64,000 nucleotides of DNA from Trissonchulus latispiculum (taxonomy: Eukaryota; Nematoda; Enoplea; Enoplida; Ironidae), in contig JASAND010032069.1 in the NCBI GenBank assembly GCA_030248195.1, forward strand, positions 117,845 through 181,844, read 5' to 3'. Position numbers and translations under genes: made by a program. Positions 11,463-23,273 of the stretch are shown here, in pieces (within the stretch, counting starts at the first letter, position 1; every line of letters begins with the position of its first letter). The notes below the pieces were generated by a model. It did not search any database and had not been told where the DNA came from. It was given only the letters and a program-made list of their open reading frames with translations.

Positions 11463-11962
11463 TGTGAAGATATTTCTACAATTTTAGCCAATTTCTATTC
11501 AAATTAGAGAAATCTTACACAACCGCTAAATGCAAAGTTTTGTGTACAGTTCTTGGCTTGACTAGCTAATTGCGTACTATAAAAGGCGCAGATTCAAAAT
11601 TTTAAGTCAGTGTTAGTATGGGAGCGTCACCGGATGGTTTATTTCTGCAGGGACTTTTCATGTGGGGGGAGTTTTATTATTTTATATGACTATTTTCCTG
11701 ATTCAACGTGCCAATTTTTTCGATTCTTTGCAAGGTATATTTTGGTTTGTCTGGTGCCCATTTATACTAGATTTTTGTAAACTAAACCGCAACCTGTGCT
11801 TTTGATTTCCGCGTAATAAACTCGTGTGACTTATTAATTTTTGCCTATTTTACCGCAGTCGTTTAAGGGCATTAGGATGAGCTAAGTCGGACATACGCAC
11901 ACTCATAGAACCTTCAATCTTCTGTTTAAATTTATTCGAGATAATTCAGTCTTATCTTTACA
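11463..11962 (+). repeat. 5' LTR
   Basis: 500 bp, starts TGTGAAGATA and ends ATCTTTACA. Contains a TATAAAAG box (11578-11585) and AATAAA (11815-11820), so promoter and poly(A) signal are both present. Confidence 0.95.
11578..11585 (+). promoter_or_regulatory. LTR TATA box
   Basis: TATAAAAG followed by GC-richer sequence. The same word is at 20209-20216 in the 3' LTR, placing the U3 promoter there. Confidence 0.75.
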
Positions 11963-11980
11963 ACTGGCGACCGTTTTCAC
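11963..11980 (+). promoter_or_regulatory. Primer-binding site
   Basis: TGGCGACCGTTTTCAC starts two bases after the 5' LTR; TGG pairs with a tRNA 3' CCA. The tRNA species was not determined. Confidence 0.7.
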
Positions 11981-11982
11981 AG

Positions 11983-12857
11983 GTGAGTAGTATGTCCGAC
12001 TTTTCTCGTCCGTTTACCCGGACTTTAAAACGTTTTAAAAATAAAACTGTTCATTTATTTTCAGAATTGTCTCAAAATGAGGCACCAGACCTTTTTGATA
12101 ATTTCTTGAACCGAAATTGGAAACATTTTTTACCGGGGGGTCGGAGATCGGGGGGAATTATTCCCCCCAAAATAATTCTGGACCTCCCCTCCCCCAAAAT
12201 TTGGGACCACCCCTCCCCCAAAACTTGGGATCACCCCTCCCCCAAAATCGGGTTCCCAAGCCCAGTCAGGCATTGCATTTCCCCCAAATTTGGATTATTC
12301 AAATCCAGAAAATTCCAAGAAAATTTTTGATAACTTTATTTCTCCCTGTTTTGATGTTGCTCAGAGTACTCAAAGTGTCCTTTCTGCTATTTTGGGGAAT
12401 GGGGCTGCCTCTAACAGTGTGTCTGGGCCGTTGTCCGGGCAAGCTGGAGAGAGACCCACTCTTCCCCAACAACTTCAAAATTTACATCCACCCCCAAATA
12501 TTTTGGGAAATGGGGCTGCCTCTAACAGTGTGTCTGGGCCGTTGTCCGGGCAAGCTGGAGAGAGACCCCCCTTCCCCAACAACTTCTAAATTCTTCTACA
12601 CCTCAAAATCAGTACCCCGATCAGTCTGTTCAAGTGGGTGTGGGGGGGCTCAACCCCCTCAAAATACTAGTTCGTTCCGGTCTCTTCGGGTCTCCTCCGG
12701 CGCTGTCGGGACACTCTCCCGGCAGGCCGAAAACGGAAACTCTCCCCCTCCGATGGGCTCAAATTCTCAACAAAATTTTGGGGAAAATGTTATACGTTCA
12801 GAAAATGGATCTGTATATAATTCAGCCCATAGTCAAAATTCGGTAATTTTCGGTTGA
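11983..12857 (+). pseudogene. Frame-broken N-terminal gag region
   Basis: Gag-like sequence is spread over three frames. From 11983 a start MSSMSDFSRPFTRTLKRF is followed by a Pro-rich tract (12160-12260, repeated CCCTCCCCCAAAA). From about 12290 a second frame encodes FDNFISPCFDVAQ and two copies of GNGAASNSVSGPLSGQAGER. From about 12600 a third frame is Ser/Asn/Gln-rich. A 116-bp direct repeat (12393-12470 and 12509-12585) underlies the duplicated peptide. The frame changes sit near homopolymer runs, so indels (or sequence errors) are likely. Confidence 0.5.
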
Positions 12858-12897
12858 CGGAGAGATTTCGAATCCAAAAAATATCCCCGTACCCTAT

Positions 12898-14082
12898 ATG
12901 GAGCAGAAAATTGGTGGGGGGCAATACTTCCTAGTCCCCGTTCAATCAGCCAAAAATTCATCCGCCCAAAACTTGTTCGGGGGAGCTCAAATTGCTCCCT
13001 CGGATTTACACAATGATTTTGTGGCTCCGAATCGCCTAGCAAATCATGAGGCTTCCCAGCCAGGGGGAAACCACCCGCCTGTGTCCTGCCTCTGGGAGGT
13101 CAAGGGCGTGGTGTTGCCCCATGCCGGCGATGGTGGCCCCCAGGGAGGTCTGCCTCCGGTACAACAAAGTTTAGCTGCGGGCCCTCCACCGGGTTTTTGC
13201 GTACAACCAAAACATACGTGTATTCAACAAACAACGTTTCCGCCATCGTCTCCGGGACCCCTACCCTCCTCTCCCCCACTTCAGATGTCCCTACCGTATT
13301 CGATTGATAACGTCGGCGAAAAACCCAAAATGACTAAAGGTTCCCGTCCGTCTACCCCGTACTCTATGCAAAACACAGATATTTCTGTTTTAAAATTTGA
13401 CATGGGTTTATTTCGCTATTATCTTGAAGTTTTGAGGGATGTGCCCCGTTATGACCCAAAATACGTATATTTCGAAGATTGGCTACCCCAGTTTAAGTCC
13501 ACTGTAGTCGTTCACTCTATTCCGGAGAACCAGTGGGGGCGCCTGTTATGGAATAAATTGTCCGGGAAAGCCCAAATTTTTGCAGCCAAATGCGGACCAA
13601 AGGTCGTCGAGTCTTACGAAGAATTTTTGGAACTATTAAAACTACAGCTTCCAAAACCACAGCGTTCGTTTCGGGAGCTGCTTTCGGCATTTGCACACCG
13701 GAAGCAGCTCCCCAACGAATCAGTACGTCATTATATTTCCGAATTGCAGGCAATGGCCCTCGACCTTTGGGATACGCAGGAGGAGCGAGAACAAGAATGT
13801 GTTCAACAGCTCTTTGCAGGGGTCCAAGACAAATTTGCTTCCGCTTTGGCTTCTCTTTTTGTTGATGAACAGCCCACTATGCAAGATGTTCGCCGGGTCA
13901 TAGACCGTTTGGAGTCACGGGAGGCACGCCCCCCGGAGGGAGACACTCTCACCTATGACTTGCCAATTTATTATGTTGAGGAGGGGGACATCGCTAAAAA
14001 AACCGCAACCTCAAAAAATTCCGACATTCCATCACAGTCAAACTTGGAAGTCGCAGCTTCCCGTTTTAAGTTCCAAAAATGA
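12898..14082 (+). CDS. gag: Retroelement gag capsid-like ORF
   Basis: 394 codons. Residues 1-150 are Pro/Gly/Ser-rich and look disordered. About residues 165-345 form a retrotransposon-gag capsid-like domain: WLPQFKSTVVVHSIPE, WNKLSGKAQIFAAKC, LLKLQLPKPQRSFRELLSAF, then helices rich in Leu and Glu to VRRVIDRLESREAR. There is no zinc knuckle in this frame; it begins the next ORF, which overlaps by four bases (ATGA). The protein would form the particle shell. The first in-frame ATG was taken, but the true gag start may lie upstream across the frame breaks. Confidence 0.85.
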   Translation: MEQKIGGGQYFLVPVQSAKNSSAQNLFGGAQIAPSDLHNDFVAPNRLANHEASQPGGNHPPVSCLWEVKGVVLPHAGDGGPQGGLPPVQQSLAAGPPPGFCVQPKHTCIQQTTFPPSSPGPLPSSPPLQMSLPYSIDNVGEKPKMTKGSRPSTPYSMQNTDISVLKFDMGLFRYYLEVLRDVPRYDPKYVYFEDWLPQFKSTVVVHSIPENQWGRLLWNKLSGKAQIFAAKCGPKVVESYEEFLELLKLQLPKPQRSFRELLSAFAHRKQLPNESVRHYISELQAMALDLWDTQEEREQECVQQLFAGVQDKFASALASLFVDEQPTMQDVRRVIDRLESREARPPEGDTLTYDLPIYYVEEGDIAKKTATSKNSDIPSQSNLEVAASRFKFQK

Positions 14083-15767
14083 AACACTGGTGTGAACTGC
14101 ATATCCAAGAAGCGTTGAGTAAGTGGGACCAAGAAAAAAAGAAAAAGTTTTCTGCCCCGTGCAAATACTGTAAAAGACGCGGTCACCCACCGGAAAAATG
14201 TTGGGACCGTTATCCGTCCAAGGCTCCCCCGGGCTATAAAAACCGTCCTTCCCCGGAAAGAGTTGATCACGTAACTTATATGTCAAATACGTACCCTGTT
14301 CAGTATGCAGGAACTTATCCCTACCAGCAACCATTTCACCCCATAAATTATGCCCCGGCTCCTCTCTCGTCACAGCACGGACTCCCACCTGCCAACTCGC
14401 CCCCAGTTCAATATTCTGCTCCTGCTCCGGCCCTCCCACCCCCATCAAACTTGGGAAATCCGGGTGGATATGTTGGCGCGCAAAATTCTCAGCCAACGGC
14501 AATTTCAGCTCCGGCCCCATGCCAACGTACAGTGCATATGCAAAATGCAGGTGTTCCGGAACTTTCTCAAAATTTTGTACGATCCTCGGATTCGGGGGTT
14601 TCAGCTCCGGCTGAACCTCCTTCTACTGGGAGGACACCTCCGGCTTCACATGGGGTTACAGCGGAGCAGGCTAATCAAATTTTGAGCCAGTTTCAAATTG
14701 GTATGGTTTCTGATCCGCATGGTAGCGAAGCTTCTCCAGGGGGGGTGGGGCCCTCTGAGCCTGTCGACTACCCGCCTGATTCAGTCGACTCATCAGATAT
14801 TCCAGATTTTGATTATACTTTCATGGAGTTCCAGCTGTCGAATGTTTTTTCAAAAATGGTTCAAAACTTTACTACCTTGCGGGCCATTCACAGAGATACT
14901 TTTAATTTTATGCAAGAATATTATCAGGCCCTGTCAAACCAAATGCAAGAAATGGCGTCTTCATTGCAACGTTTATGTCCAAATCAGTCGGAATTCGACT
15001 CAGTCATGCTTGACAAAAGACAGCCTCCTCCCTCATGGACCGCGGAGTTTTCTCCCATACTCGGGGGTGCGACTGCCCCTTGCTGCTACCGGCCCGAAAC
15101 TATTTCTGTAGGGACAGAAACTGAAGAACCTGCCAGTCCAACGGCACTACAGAAGCCAGAAAAACCCCAAATGGGAGATTCAACATCAGATGCAGTAACT
15201 CCGGGAGGGTCCACCGGAATCGAATCCGACCAAGTACTGGCGGCAGCAGACAATATGCCAGCCATACTCGCCACCTCCGGGGGGACCAAAATTTTGGCTA
15301 TTATCGACTCTGGGGCATGCATATCCATTATCAGTCCCCGGACAGTTAAGAGGATATTGAAGGGGGGCGCCAATGTTCAATTTTATAAACCGGATCCTAT
15401 CACAGCAGTGACATCTAACAACGCACCTTTAAAAATTTCTGCTAAAGTTTTCGTCATTTTCACGGTGGGGCATAAAGAATATGGGTGGTCTTTTCATATG
15501 GCTCCTGACTTTTCTCGTGAGATGCTTATAGGCACTGATTTCATGAAAAGTTTTCACTGGGATTTGTTATTTTCTACGAATGAGGTGAATATGCAAGGAA
15601 TACGCCACCCATTATTGTCATCAGCCGAAATTTACTCGGAATTTGTTGCAAATTGGTGTGCCGATGCGCCTGCGGTGATGTGTGTAAATCTGGGGACACC
15701 CCCGCCCTCGGAGGTTTTGACTCCGGCCCCTCCTCCCCTGCTGTCCGGGGTCCGACCTGCTTTTTGA
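14079..15767 (+). CDS. pro: Nucleocapsid-knuckle plus retropepsin ORF
   Basis: 562 codons, overlapping gag by ATGA. Near the start is a CCHC zinc knuckle, CKYCKRRGHPPEKC (CX2CX4HX4C), for RNA binding. A long Pro/Ser/Ala-rich linker follows (about residues 50-240). Around residue 405 is a retroviral-type aspartic protease: AIIDSGACISIISP with the catalytic DSG, and MLIGTDFM as the second hydrophobic-Gly-x-Asp signature. The frame stops after the protease with a Pro-rich tail; no reverse transcriptase follows. Placing the knuckle on the protease ORF and not on gag is unusual. Confidence 0.85.
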   Translation: MKHWCELHIQEALSKWDQEKKKKFSAPCKYCKRRGHPPEKCWDRYPSKAPPGYKNRPSPERVDHVTYMSNTYPVQYAGTYPYQQPFHPINYAPAPLSSQHGLPPANSPPVQYSAPAPALPPPSNLGNPGGYVGAQNSQPTAISAPAPCQRTVHMQNAGVPELSQNFVRSSDSGVSAPAEPPSTGRTPPASHGVTAEQANQILSQFQIGMVSDPHGSEASPGGVGPSEPVDYPPDSVDSSDIPDFDYTFMEFQLSNVFSKMVQNFTTLRAIHRDTFNFMQEYYQALSNQMQEMASSLQRLCPNQSEFDSVMLDKRQPPPSWTAEFSPILGGATAPCCYRPETISVGTETEEPASPTALQKPEKPQMGDSTSDAVTPGGSTGIESDQVLAAADNMPAILATSGGTKILAIIDSGACISIISPRTVKRILKGGANVQFYKPDPITAVTSNNAPLKISAKVFVIFTVGHKEYGWSFHMAPDFSREMLIGTDFMKSFHWDLLFSTNEVNMQGIRHPLLSSAEIYSEFVANWCADAPAVMCVNLGTPPPSEVLTPAPPPLLSGVRPAF

Positions 15768-18700
15768 ACCCGTTTACACCTGTAGAAAAAATGCAGGATG
15801 ACTCCAAAATCGTGTTTCAACGCAGTATGTTGGGACCATCTGCAGTAAACCACTCATTTCTGCCAACCTGCCCTGCCCCAAGTAAATTTTCAAAAGAGGG
15901 GGTAAACCCAGAGTCGTTATTCCGCACCATTAGTATGTTGTTTGCTTAGCCCGATTAATTTGCTGAAAATTAATTTTTGCATTCCACCAAAAATTATTTT
16001 CTAAACTTGTTTACTTTATTTTTCGTTTGAATCAAATACATACGATTTATATTTCAGTTCGATTTAAATTTTTTTTGAATTTTATACATTTCCGGAGCTT
16101 TCATATTTTGTCTTTCATACCTCCGGTACTATTGCCTGTTTCAGTTAGTTTCTAACAAACACTAATTTTCACTTTCACTTTGGTTTTCAGGTCAGCATTA
16201 TAATTGTTTTACGTTTTGTTTTGTAGCTTTTACGCACGGCTAACCGGTCACGATTTGCCTTTACCCCCACACTTGCACTTCTTTTATTTACAATTTAAGG
16301 TTCAATCTTTCCCGCCATTGGTTGGATGATTCCAAGGAGTAACCATTGGCGGTACACATTGGACGATTTTCCGGAGTGAATCAGTGCATGGAATCAAACC
16401 CGGATCAACTTAAGTTTTCGATAGGATTGGTAAGAATCTTTTGGATTCGCTACTGGGGTGCACTGGGCTGGCTGCGGACGGCCCGACGTGCTCTGGTTTC
16501 GGGGAAGTGGAAAAATTTGATTTTTAGCATGAAATTTACATTTTTGTTAGCAGAACTGGGTGGGTTTGGGAAAAGCATGATAATTAATTCTCACGTTTGT
16601 TTTCACGCAAATGTTTCCTGGACCGACCATGGCGCGCAGGTCGGTTCAGGGCAAAATTTAATTCCAGTCAAACTGAAGGGGAAAATTTGCATGGAAGATC
16701 AACGTTGTGGGAAACTTATTAGTAGTTGTTGCTATTAATTTTCTGTTTTAATGTGTTTAACGAAATTAACGTCTGAGACTCAGATGCCTTCCGTACTACC
16801 TTCATTCTGAATTTATTTATTTATTTGAATTTATTTATGAATTCGTCTTTCCAGAGAATTTTCAGCGACTTGTTCTTCAAACCGATTTTCTCTAAAATAA
16901 TATTAATAACTTTATTTTGGGCTTACATAAATCTTGAAAACTTTACCGGAGTGTCTTTGGACTCTCCCGGAGGGCATTCGGGGTCTCTTTCACATCCTTC
17001 TTAACTACTTGGTCCGGCTAGATTCGTGCTGTTTTATACGTTTATGCCTAATTAACCTTGTCTTTAATCAGTTTCCAATTCTTAATCTAAACTTTTGCTA
17101 ATATGTAACTAATTCTTTTTGTTTTGTGTTTAGGTTCCTATCCCCTTGGGTTGCCGGTACGGGTCCAGGTCCGGATATATGGTATTTGTGTACTATGTTT
17201 GTACTGTATTGAATGTGGGGTTGGGTTCGCGATTTCTTATGCTTGTTTGAAAACTCTTTGTTTGTCCAAAAATGTTTTTGCTTTGTTTGGAAAAAATTCT
17301 GTTTTAAAAGCAAGTGTGACTCTAGTAGGAATGATGAGCCGGGCCCTTTCGGTACTGAGGGGCAAATGGGGTATTTTAGCTTCTAAAACCGGGTTGACGT
17401 TCGCGCAAACTGTCTCCTGTTGATCAGTCGGGGGCTCCGCGGTTCTGCGCTGTGGGGCTAACGATCCCTCGTCTGGTCCAACAGGAGTCCCAATTCGCAG
17501 TAAATTTTAACATGAGAACACGTAATGCTCCGAGAAAAATTCGTCACGGAAAAATTGCACCGTTGGAAGCTTTTCTCTTCATTGTTGCAGAAATTAGTTG
17601 TTTGGGACCTCCGGGGTTCCGGGCTGGCACCGGCTCATCATGTACGCGATGCGGGTCGTACGTATGTCCTTGGCCCGTACTGGCAGGGGTGCTTGCGTGT
17701 TTTCATTCACTAACCTGCTATGTGTGGTTTTGGGGGGGATAAAGATGTCTACCTGCTCGAGTACCCTGGACCACCTTCTTTTTCGTGAAATTCTTGTGAT
17801 TTCTTCAAAGATGATTTTGCTTTCCGTGTTTCACTCTTCTGCTACGACAAATCATTGCCTAAATTTTCTAAATTCTTGCGAATGTTTACTTGGGTCTGCT
17901 GGAGGGTACTCGAGGACTTGTTTTACCTCGTATTCTTTCAAATTCTTTTAGCCTTTTTACCTTTTTACCTTCACTTTTTCACACAAATTTAACGGTCATT
18001 TTACTCAGGTAATAGTACCGGGGGTTGTTCTACCGTCCCGTATCTCGGCAGGTCCGTGGTTGCTCGTCGCCTGTGTCTGGCTTATGGCCAGGCAAGGGTG
18101 GGCGGTCAACCCCGGACCGGCATCTTAGACTCCGTAGTTTATCTTTTCGCTTTCTCTGATTTCGGCGCAGTCTACGGTCGCTGGTTGTCTGGATACTCTC
18201 CAGGCTGCAATAGCCGTAGGCTTGCGTCCTCTCTTCCCTAAATTAATCGGGCCCTTATGATGTACTGTATAGGCTTATGTGCCTTATACCTGTGACTTGT
18301 GGCCTTTGTGCCTTATATGATGTTTTGTTTTCTACTGTAGGACTCTGTGCCGTATGTTACCTCTATATTCTATGCTTTACTTAACTTTTGTTTTGTTATT
18401 CGATTACTGTAACATATTCCCCCCTCCCTCCCCCCCAGTCCCTATTTTGCGGCGAGTTCCCCTTTTCTGATGCTATAAATGTTATGTAAACTGTTTAGGC
18501 CCCATGATGGTGCTTGTGGCCCGGGTGGTTCTGTGTCTGGTGGGCCCGAAGGTCTGGGTTGGCCCGGTACTCGGTGATTTGTGGGCCTGGTTAATCTTGA
18601 TTGGCCGGTGACGTGGGTGCTTGGTCTGGAGCGGCTTGCGCCGTGGGGCGCCCGCTCCCCTTCCGGAGGTCTGGTCCGATGGTGGCTTGTGGGATCTACC

Positions 18701-20077
18701 CCTACGGTATGGTTCTCGGCAGCGTCCCTGGCCTGTAAATGTGAACTTTTATTACATTAGTCTGTTTTGTGATTTTTGTGCATTCCGGTTGTCCCCTACT
18801 CGCGTCCGCTCCCCCTCCCCCTTCTCCCTCTTTTTTCTAATTTGTGTTGTGCTTTTTCATTCCGTCTATATGCTTTATTTTTGTTTGACAGCTTAAATAG
18901 GTTAGGGGGGAATTCACTTGGGTTATACTTTATGGGGATTTTCGTTCGATTATCACCTTTCAAATTTCTACTGAACTCTTAAAATTTCTAGTTACTTCTA
19001 CATTTTCCTTCGAGATTCTTTTCAAAAGGGTGCCCTCTAGTTCGGCTAGCCCGTCCTATATATGCCGTATATTATCTTTTCTAACTGTTTTTGTCTTTGA
19101 TTTTTACTAATGTATCGCGGGTTTATTCTCCATATAGTTTTGTACTGCCATTGCCTTGCCTTCCATTTTGCCATTTTTGGTGCAGCTAAAATTTCATTTG
19201 CTTTATTTTGTGCAGCTTTATTTTTTCGGCATTTATTCAGATTCGTATATGTCTACTCCGGTGGAGGCTCTCCCGGAGTCTTCACAATGTATTGTTGCTA
19301 TATGTTTGATTTGTCCGGAACACTGTGTACTTGTATGAAATCTTTCCCGGAGTTCTATAAAACCATGTAAAACCTTTCTCGGAGGAGTTTTCTAGTGTAG
19401 TTAATCCCACCGGAGTACAAATTTTCATCATTTTTGCTTTTCTAGGTACACTTCTGTCTTTCTACTGTTTGTCGTATTAAATTTTGCCCAGTATAGTGTC
19501 TATTGTAGCTGGTTTTCCCTTTTTTCACTCTGATGTATATCTTGAGGTGCAGAAGTATTTTCTATGTTTTTGTACTTGTCTTGCTCCGGTAGTAAGTATT
19601 TTGTAGGTTATTTCCGAATGTTTGCTTTGTTGTATGCAATTCCGGAGTGTTGTATATTGAGTATTTTGTAAATGTACATGTTGATCCGACATAGTGTCTT
19701 CCGGAGTGGGTTCAAAATTGGGATGGAGTCTCCCGGAGTACCCTTCTCTTTTGTTTCCTGTGATCCTGTCGTGGCTCAAGGGTGTCCCAAGCCGTATTTC
19801 GTTTATGTGTAGTCGGTGTATTCCGTGTATGTGTTAGTACGTGTCCCGGTATGTTCCGGAGTATCTTTATCTGTGTCTCGGAATCCCCTATGTGTATGTG
19901 TTGTGTGGGGCCCGAGTAGTGTCCCCAGGAACCCGGGCCTGAGGGATACGCAAATTTTTATCTTTTACAGTTGTCTTCTAAAACGCGTTTTATCTGTACT
20001 AGTAGCTAGGGTACGTAGGTTAATTCTGTTTTATTACTAACCCTTGTGCCCTTGGCCGCGGCGGGGTCGCGCGTTTC
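15768..20077 (+). other. 4.3-kb internal region of the LTR element, no recognisable gene
   Basis: T-rich on the plus strand, with only short frames (the longest about 130 codons at 16346-16738, no known domain). No YXDD, RNase H or DD35E signature is seen in any frame. CCGGAG or CTCCGG occurs at least sixteen times, about 12 of them CCGGAG on the plus strand, often as TCCGGAGT. It may be relic pol/env or a functional non-coding or packaging region. Confidence 0.7.
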
Positions 20078-20093
20078 AAAAGAGGGGGTAGTC
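20078..20093 (+). promoter_or_regulatory. Polypurine tract
   Basis: AAAAGAGGGGGTAGTC immediately before the 3' LTR, the expected plus-strand primer. Confidence 0.8.
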
Positions 20094-20593
20094 TGTGAAG
20101 ATATTTCTACAATTTTAGCCAATTTCTATTCAAATTAGAGAAATCTTACACAACCGCTAAATGCAAAGTTTTGTGTACAGTTCTTGGCTTGACTAGCTAA
20201 TTGCGCACTATAAAAGGCGCAGATTCAAGATTTTAAGTCAGTGTTAGTATGGGAGCGTCACCGGATGGTTTATTTCTGCGGGGACTTTTCATGTGGGGGA
20301 AGTTTTATTATTTTATATGACTATTTTCCTGATTCAACGTGCCAATTTTTTCGATTCTTTGCAAGGTATATTTTGGTTTGTCTGGTGCCCATTTATACTA
20401 GATTTTTGTAAACTAAACCGCAACCTGTGCTTTTGATTTCCGCTTAATAAACTCGTGTGACTTATTAATTTTTGCCTATTTTACCGCAGTCGTTTAAGGG
20501 CATTAGGATGAGCTAAGTCGGACATACGCACACTCATAGAACCTTCAATCTTCTGTTTAAATTTATTCGAGATAATTCAGTCTTATCTTTACA
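20094..20593 (+). repeat. 3' LTR
   Basis: 500 bp, about 99% identical to the 5' LTR by eye, same TG/CA ends and signals. Confidence 0.95.
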
Positions 20594-20597
20594 CTGC

Positions 20598-22009
20598 TGA
20601 AGGAAAGGATCCGCAACGTAGTCACGTACAAATCAAAGTCCTAGATGCAAACGCATGAAAAAAATTTTGAGAACCTTTTTTCTGATGGGGGTTCTGGGGG
20701 TTCTGACTTTTATCTTGCCATGGGCCGTGTCTTATTCTTTTGGGGAGAGCTGAACTCTGATATTATAAAGTCTTGATAACATGTATCTGTATAAAGTTTA
20801 AAAGCTAGATTACAATGAAGAGATTTCAGAAATGATTGTTTACGAAAGCATGCTGTAATAGTAAGCTATGGCAGACATAGGATAACGTGGGGAATGGGGA
20901 GATGCCCCCCCGAGATCGACAAAAACGGGTAGACCCTCTCAGCGACAAGGAAGAAAGGGCAGGCTCTCGCGCCCACAAAAGAAAAAGGATAGGCCGTCAG
21001 CGATTTCTACCAAAAATTGAACATTTTTAGCAAATTTTAGCTATTTTTACAAAAAATTTCTTAAAAATAGCTTCGTTTTCATTTTTTGCTACTTTTTCGC
21101 AAAAAGCATAAAATATTTGCAATTTTTGCTAATTTTGGTGTAGACCATTCCAAAATTTTGGGGTGTTTCAGGGGTAGACTCCTCGTTGGGGTCGGGGGAA
21201 ATCCAGTTCCCCCAGAATCGGACCCCGCGTTAATATATAAGGACAGATACTATAGCGTTGGTTGACTTACAGCTGTGACAACTATGAATTAGCAACTAAA
21301 ACAAAAGTATACACAAAATTAGAAAATCTCGCATTAATTTTTCCCACAAAGAACTTGGGCATGGTCAGTATAACTCTACTTAGTCACGTTCTTGAGGCCG
21401 ACATTTAGATCCTACATGTCGGCATGAAAAGAATTGTAGAACTCTGTAATAAGTTAAATATATTCTAGATGAAGAAAGTAGAGTTTACCAAACTCATTTC
21501 GCATCTTTTGTCTAATTTTCAAGATACAAGAAACAATATTACCTGAATAATCAGAAAAGTTACAGAAATTGTTGCAGCTAACATTGCTTAACAGGAACAG
21601 TAAATATATACTGCAGCAGATGGCACCCTTTTAATTTGTAGCTTATAAACTAATAACTAGGTAGGTACTTTTTATGTTCCGGTAACACAATGTTTTTATT
21701 ACCATTAATTCAAATAGATACAGAAAGTATACGAAAACAAGAAGCACTGTTAGTTAAAAATCCAGCACAACCTTCGTATCGTGGAACCAGTACAACAATC
21801 ATATATCACATTAAAAGCTACTATAGCAACTCAAAATTCTTGGCTAACCCTCGACCTCGAGTCTGAAACTATCCACTGTCGGCAGGCTATCTTTTGGCTG
21901 TAGGCGTATCCTACAGGGGCTACCAGTCTCAACTGCACACATTTAACACAAAAGACACGCCACGACGACAGCAGTCTCCGGTTGGCAGAGCAAATCCTAA
22001 ATCCTTAAT
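20598..22009. other. Intergenic sequence, no gene seen
   Basis: Begins with residual G/T-rich repeat (about 20685) and then AT-rich sequence with poly-T/A tracts near 21000-21130. No open frame with a domain, and no terminal repeats identified. Confidence 0.45.
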
Positions 22010-22660
22010 GGTCTTTTAATATTTTAGCAATGGGACCTAATGTATTTGGCCTGACAATAAGTGAAATCGGGGGCCATAAAACTTAGTATCCAGCTACCTC
22101 CTTCTCTTCAGGTGAAAATTTGTCGTTAAAGCCAATTGTTGCGTTGAATCAAAAATCAAAATAAAGTAAAAAAATCTAAATTATGGAAATTTGAGGACGC
22201 ATCAGAAATTAAAAAAATCAAAATTACACGATTAGGCACCTGCATCAAAAATCAAAAATCAAAATTCCAAGAATTAGCCCTGCATCAAAAATCAAAATTC
22301 TGAAAAGGACGAAATCAAAACAGTCCTACAATGCATCACTGATAAAATCCTGAAAAGTAACGAAACATTCCAACCTAGAACTAGTTATATATAGTATCGC
22401 CTGAATCTTTACTTATGATTATCATTTTACTAGCACACTGATCACTCGCTGCATTACTCGCTGCTTTCGGAAGAATGAGCAATGACAAGCCGTTGGCCTG
22501 TCAAGACAACAGACAAGCCGTTGGCCGGATTTTCCGCATCGCTAGAAGACTTCTTTCTCCCAGACTTTCAACCTACAATCCACCACTGACAAAATCCTGA
22601 AAAGTAACGAAACATTCCAACCTAGATCTAGTTATATATAGTATTGCCGGACTCTACTTA

Positions 22661-22969
22661 TCGTATTCTCGCGCTTAAGAGAACATGTTCCCTTAAGTGA
22701 ATGTCCAGTATCACTTAAAAGCAATCATCGGCTTTACTTATTTATTTTGTATAATTGCTGTGGTCATGTTTATGGTATAAATGACTCCTTTTTCTTGAAA
22801 AGAACTGAAGACTCACCATTAGTGTGTCAAATCTTAGGAATTTTAACTCTCGCCGCAGCAGTTTCTTTATTTGTGGTTCTGTATTTTTCCGATTTCACTT
22901 TAAGAGAACACGTTCACTTAAGAGAACATGTTCTCTTAAGTGGGTGTTCCCTTAAGCGCGAGAATACGG
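22661..22969. mobile_element. TA-flanked MITE (Tc1/mariner-like)
   Basis: 309 bp. Terminal inverted repeats are TCGTATTCTCGCGCTTAAG and CCGTATTCTCGCGCTTAAG. TA at 22659-22660 and 22970-22971. The paralogous sites near 22405 and 27232 show the unfilled sequence. No transposase ORF. Confidence 0.85.
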
Positions 22970-23124
22970 TACGATTATCACTTTACTAGCACACTGATCA
23001 CTCGCTGCATCACTCGCTGCTTTCGGAAGAATGAGCAATGACAAGCCGTTGGCCTATCAAGACAACAGACAAGCCGTTGGCCGGATTTTCCGCATCGCTA
23101 GAAGACTTCTTTCTGCCAGACTCA

Positions 23125-23273
23125 AGGTTTAGCCTTTTAAACGTTCCCGATAACTGAAATTTATCTTATAGTGAACCGTCTCTGGACATTCTCTATTAAG
23201 TTAATATCTTTTATATAGAAAGGAGACCAAACTTCAGAAGCTGATTCCAATTTAGGTCGAACATAAATTTTAA
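23125..23273 (-). pseudogene. LINE reverse-transcriptase C-terminal fragment
   Basis: Minus-strand remains of the same LINE fragment as 27400-27645, ending at the insertion point of the 23274-25418 element. Frameshifted and truncated. Confidence 0.6.

Larger units (their letters stand above)
11459..20597 (+). mobile_element. LTR retroelement with gag-protease and no visible pol
   Basis: A complete insertion: 4-bp target duplication CTGC (11459-11462 and 20594-20597), two 500-bp LTRs (TG...CA), a primer-binding site just inside the 5' LTR and a polypurine tract just before the 3' LTR. The LTRs differ at only about five positions, so the insertion is recent. The coding part gives a capsid-like gag, a CCHC knuckle and a retropepsin; no reverse transcriptase, RNase H or integrase motif is found, and 15768-20077 has no long plausible frame. 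This resembles the non-autonomous TR-GAG class, which would need proteins from a relative. The 4-bp duplication fits Ty3/Gypsy-like integration. Confidence 0.9.

Noticed and set aside
16346..16738. 130-codon frame as a remnant of polymerase or envelope in the LTR element
   Set aside because: No RT, integrase or membrane-fusion motifs and no repeats of expected residues; it looks like chance in T-rich DNA.
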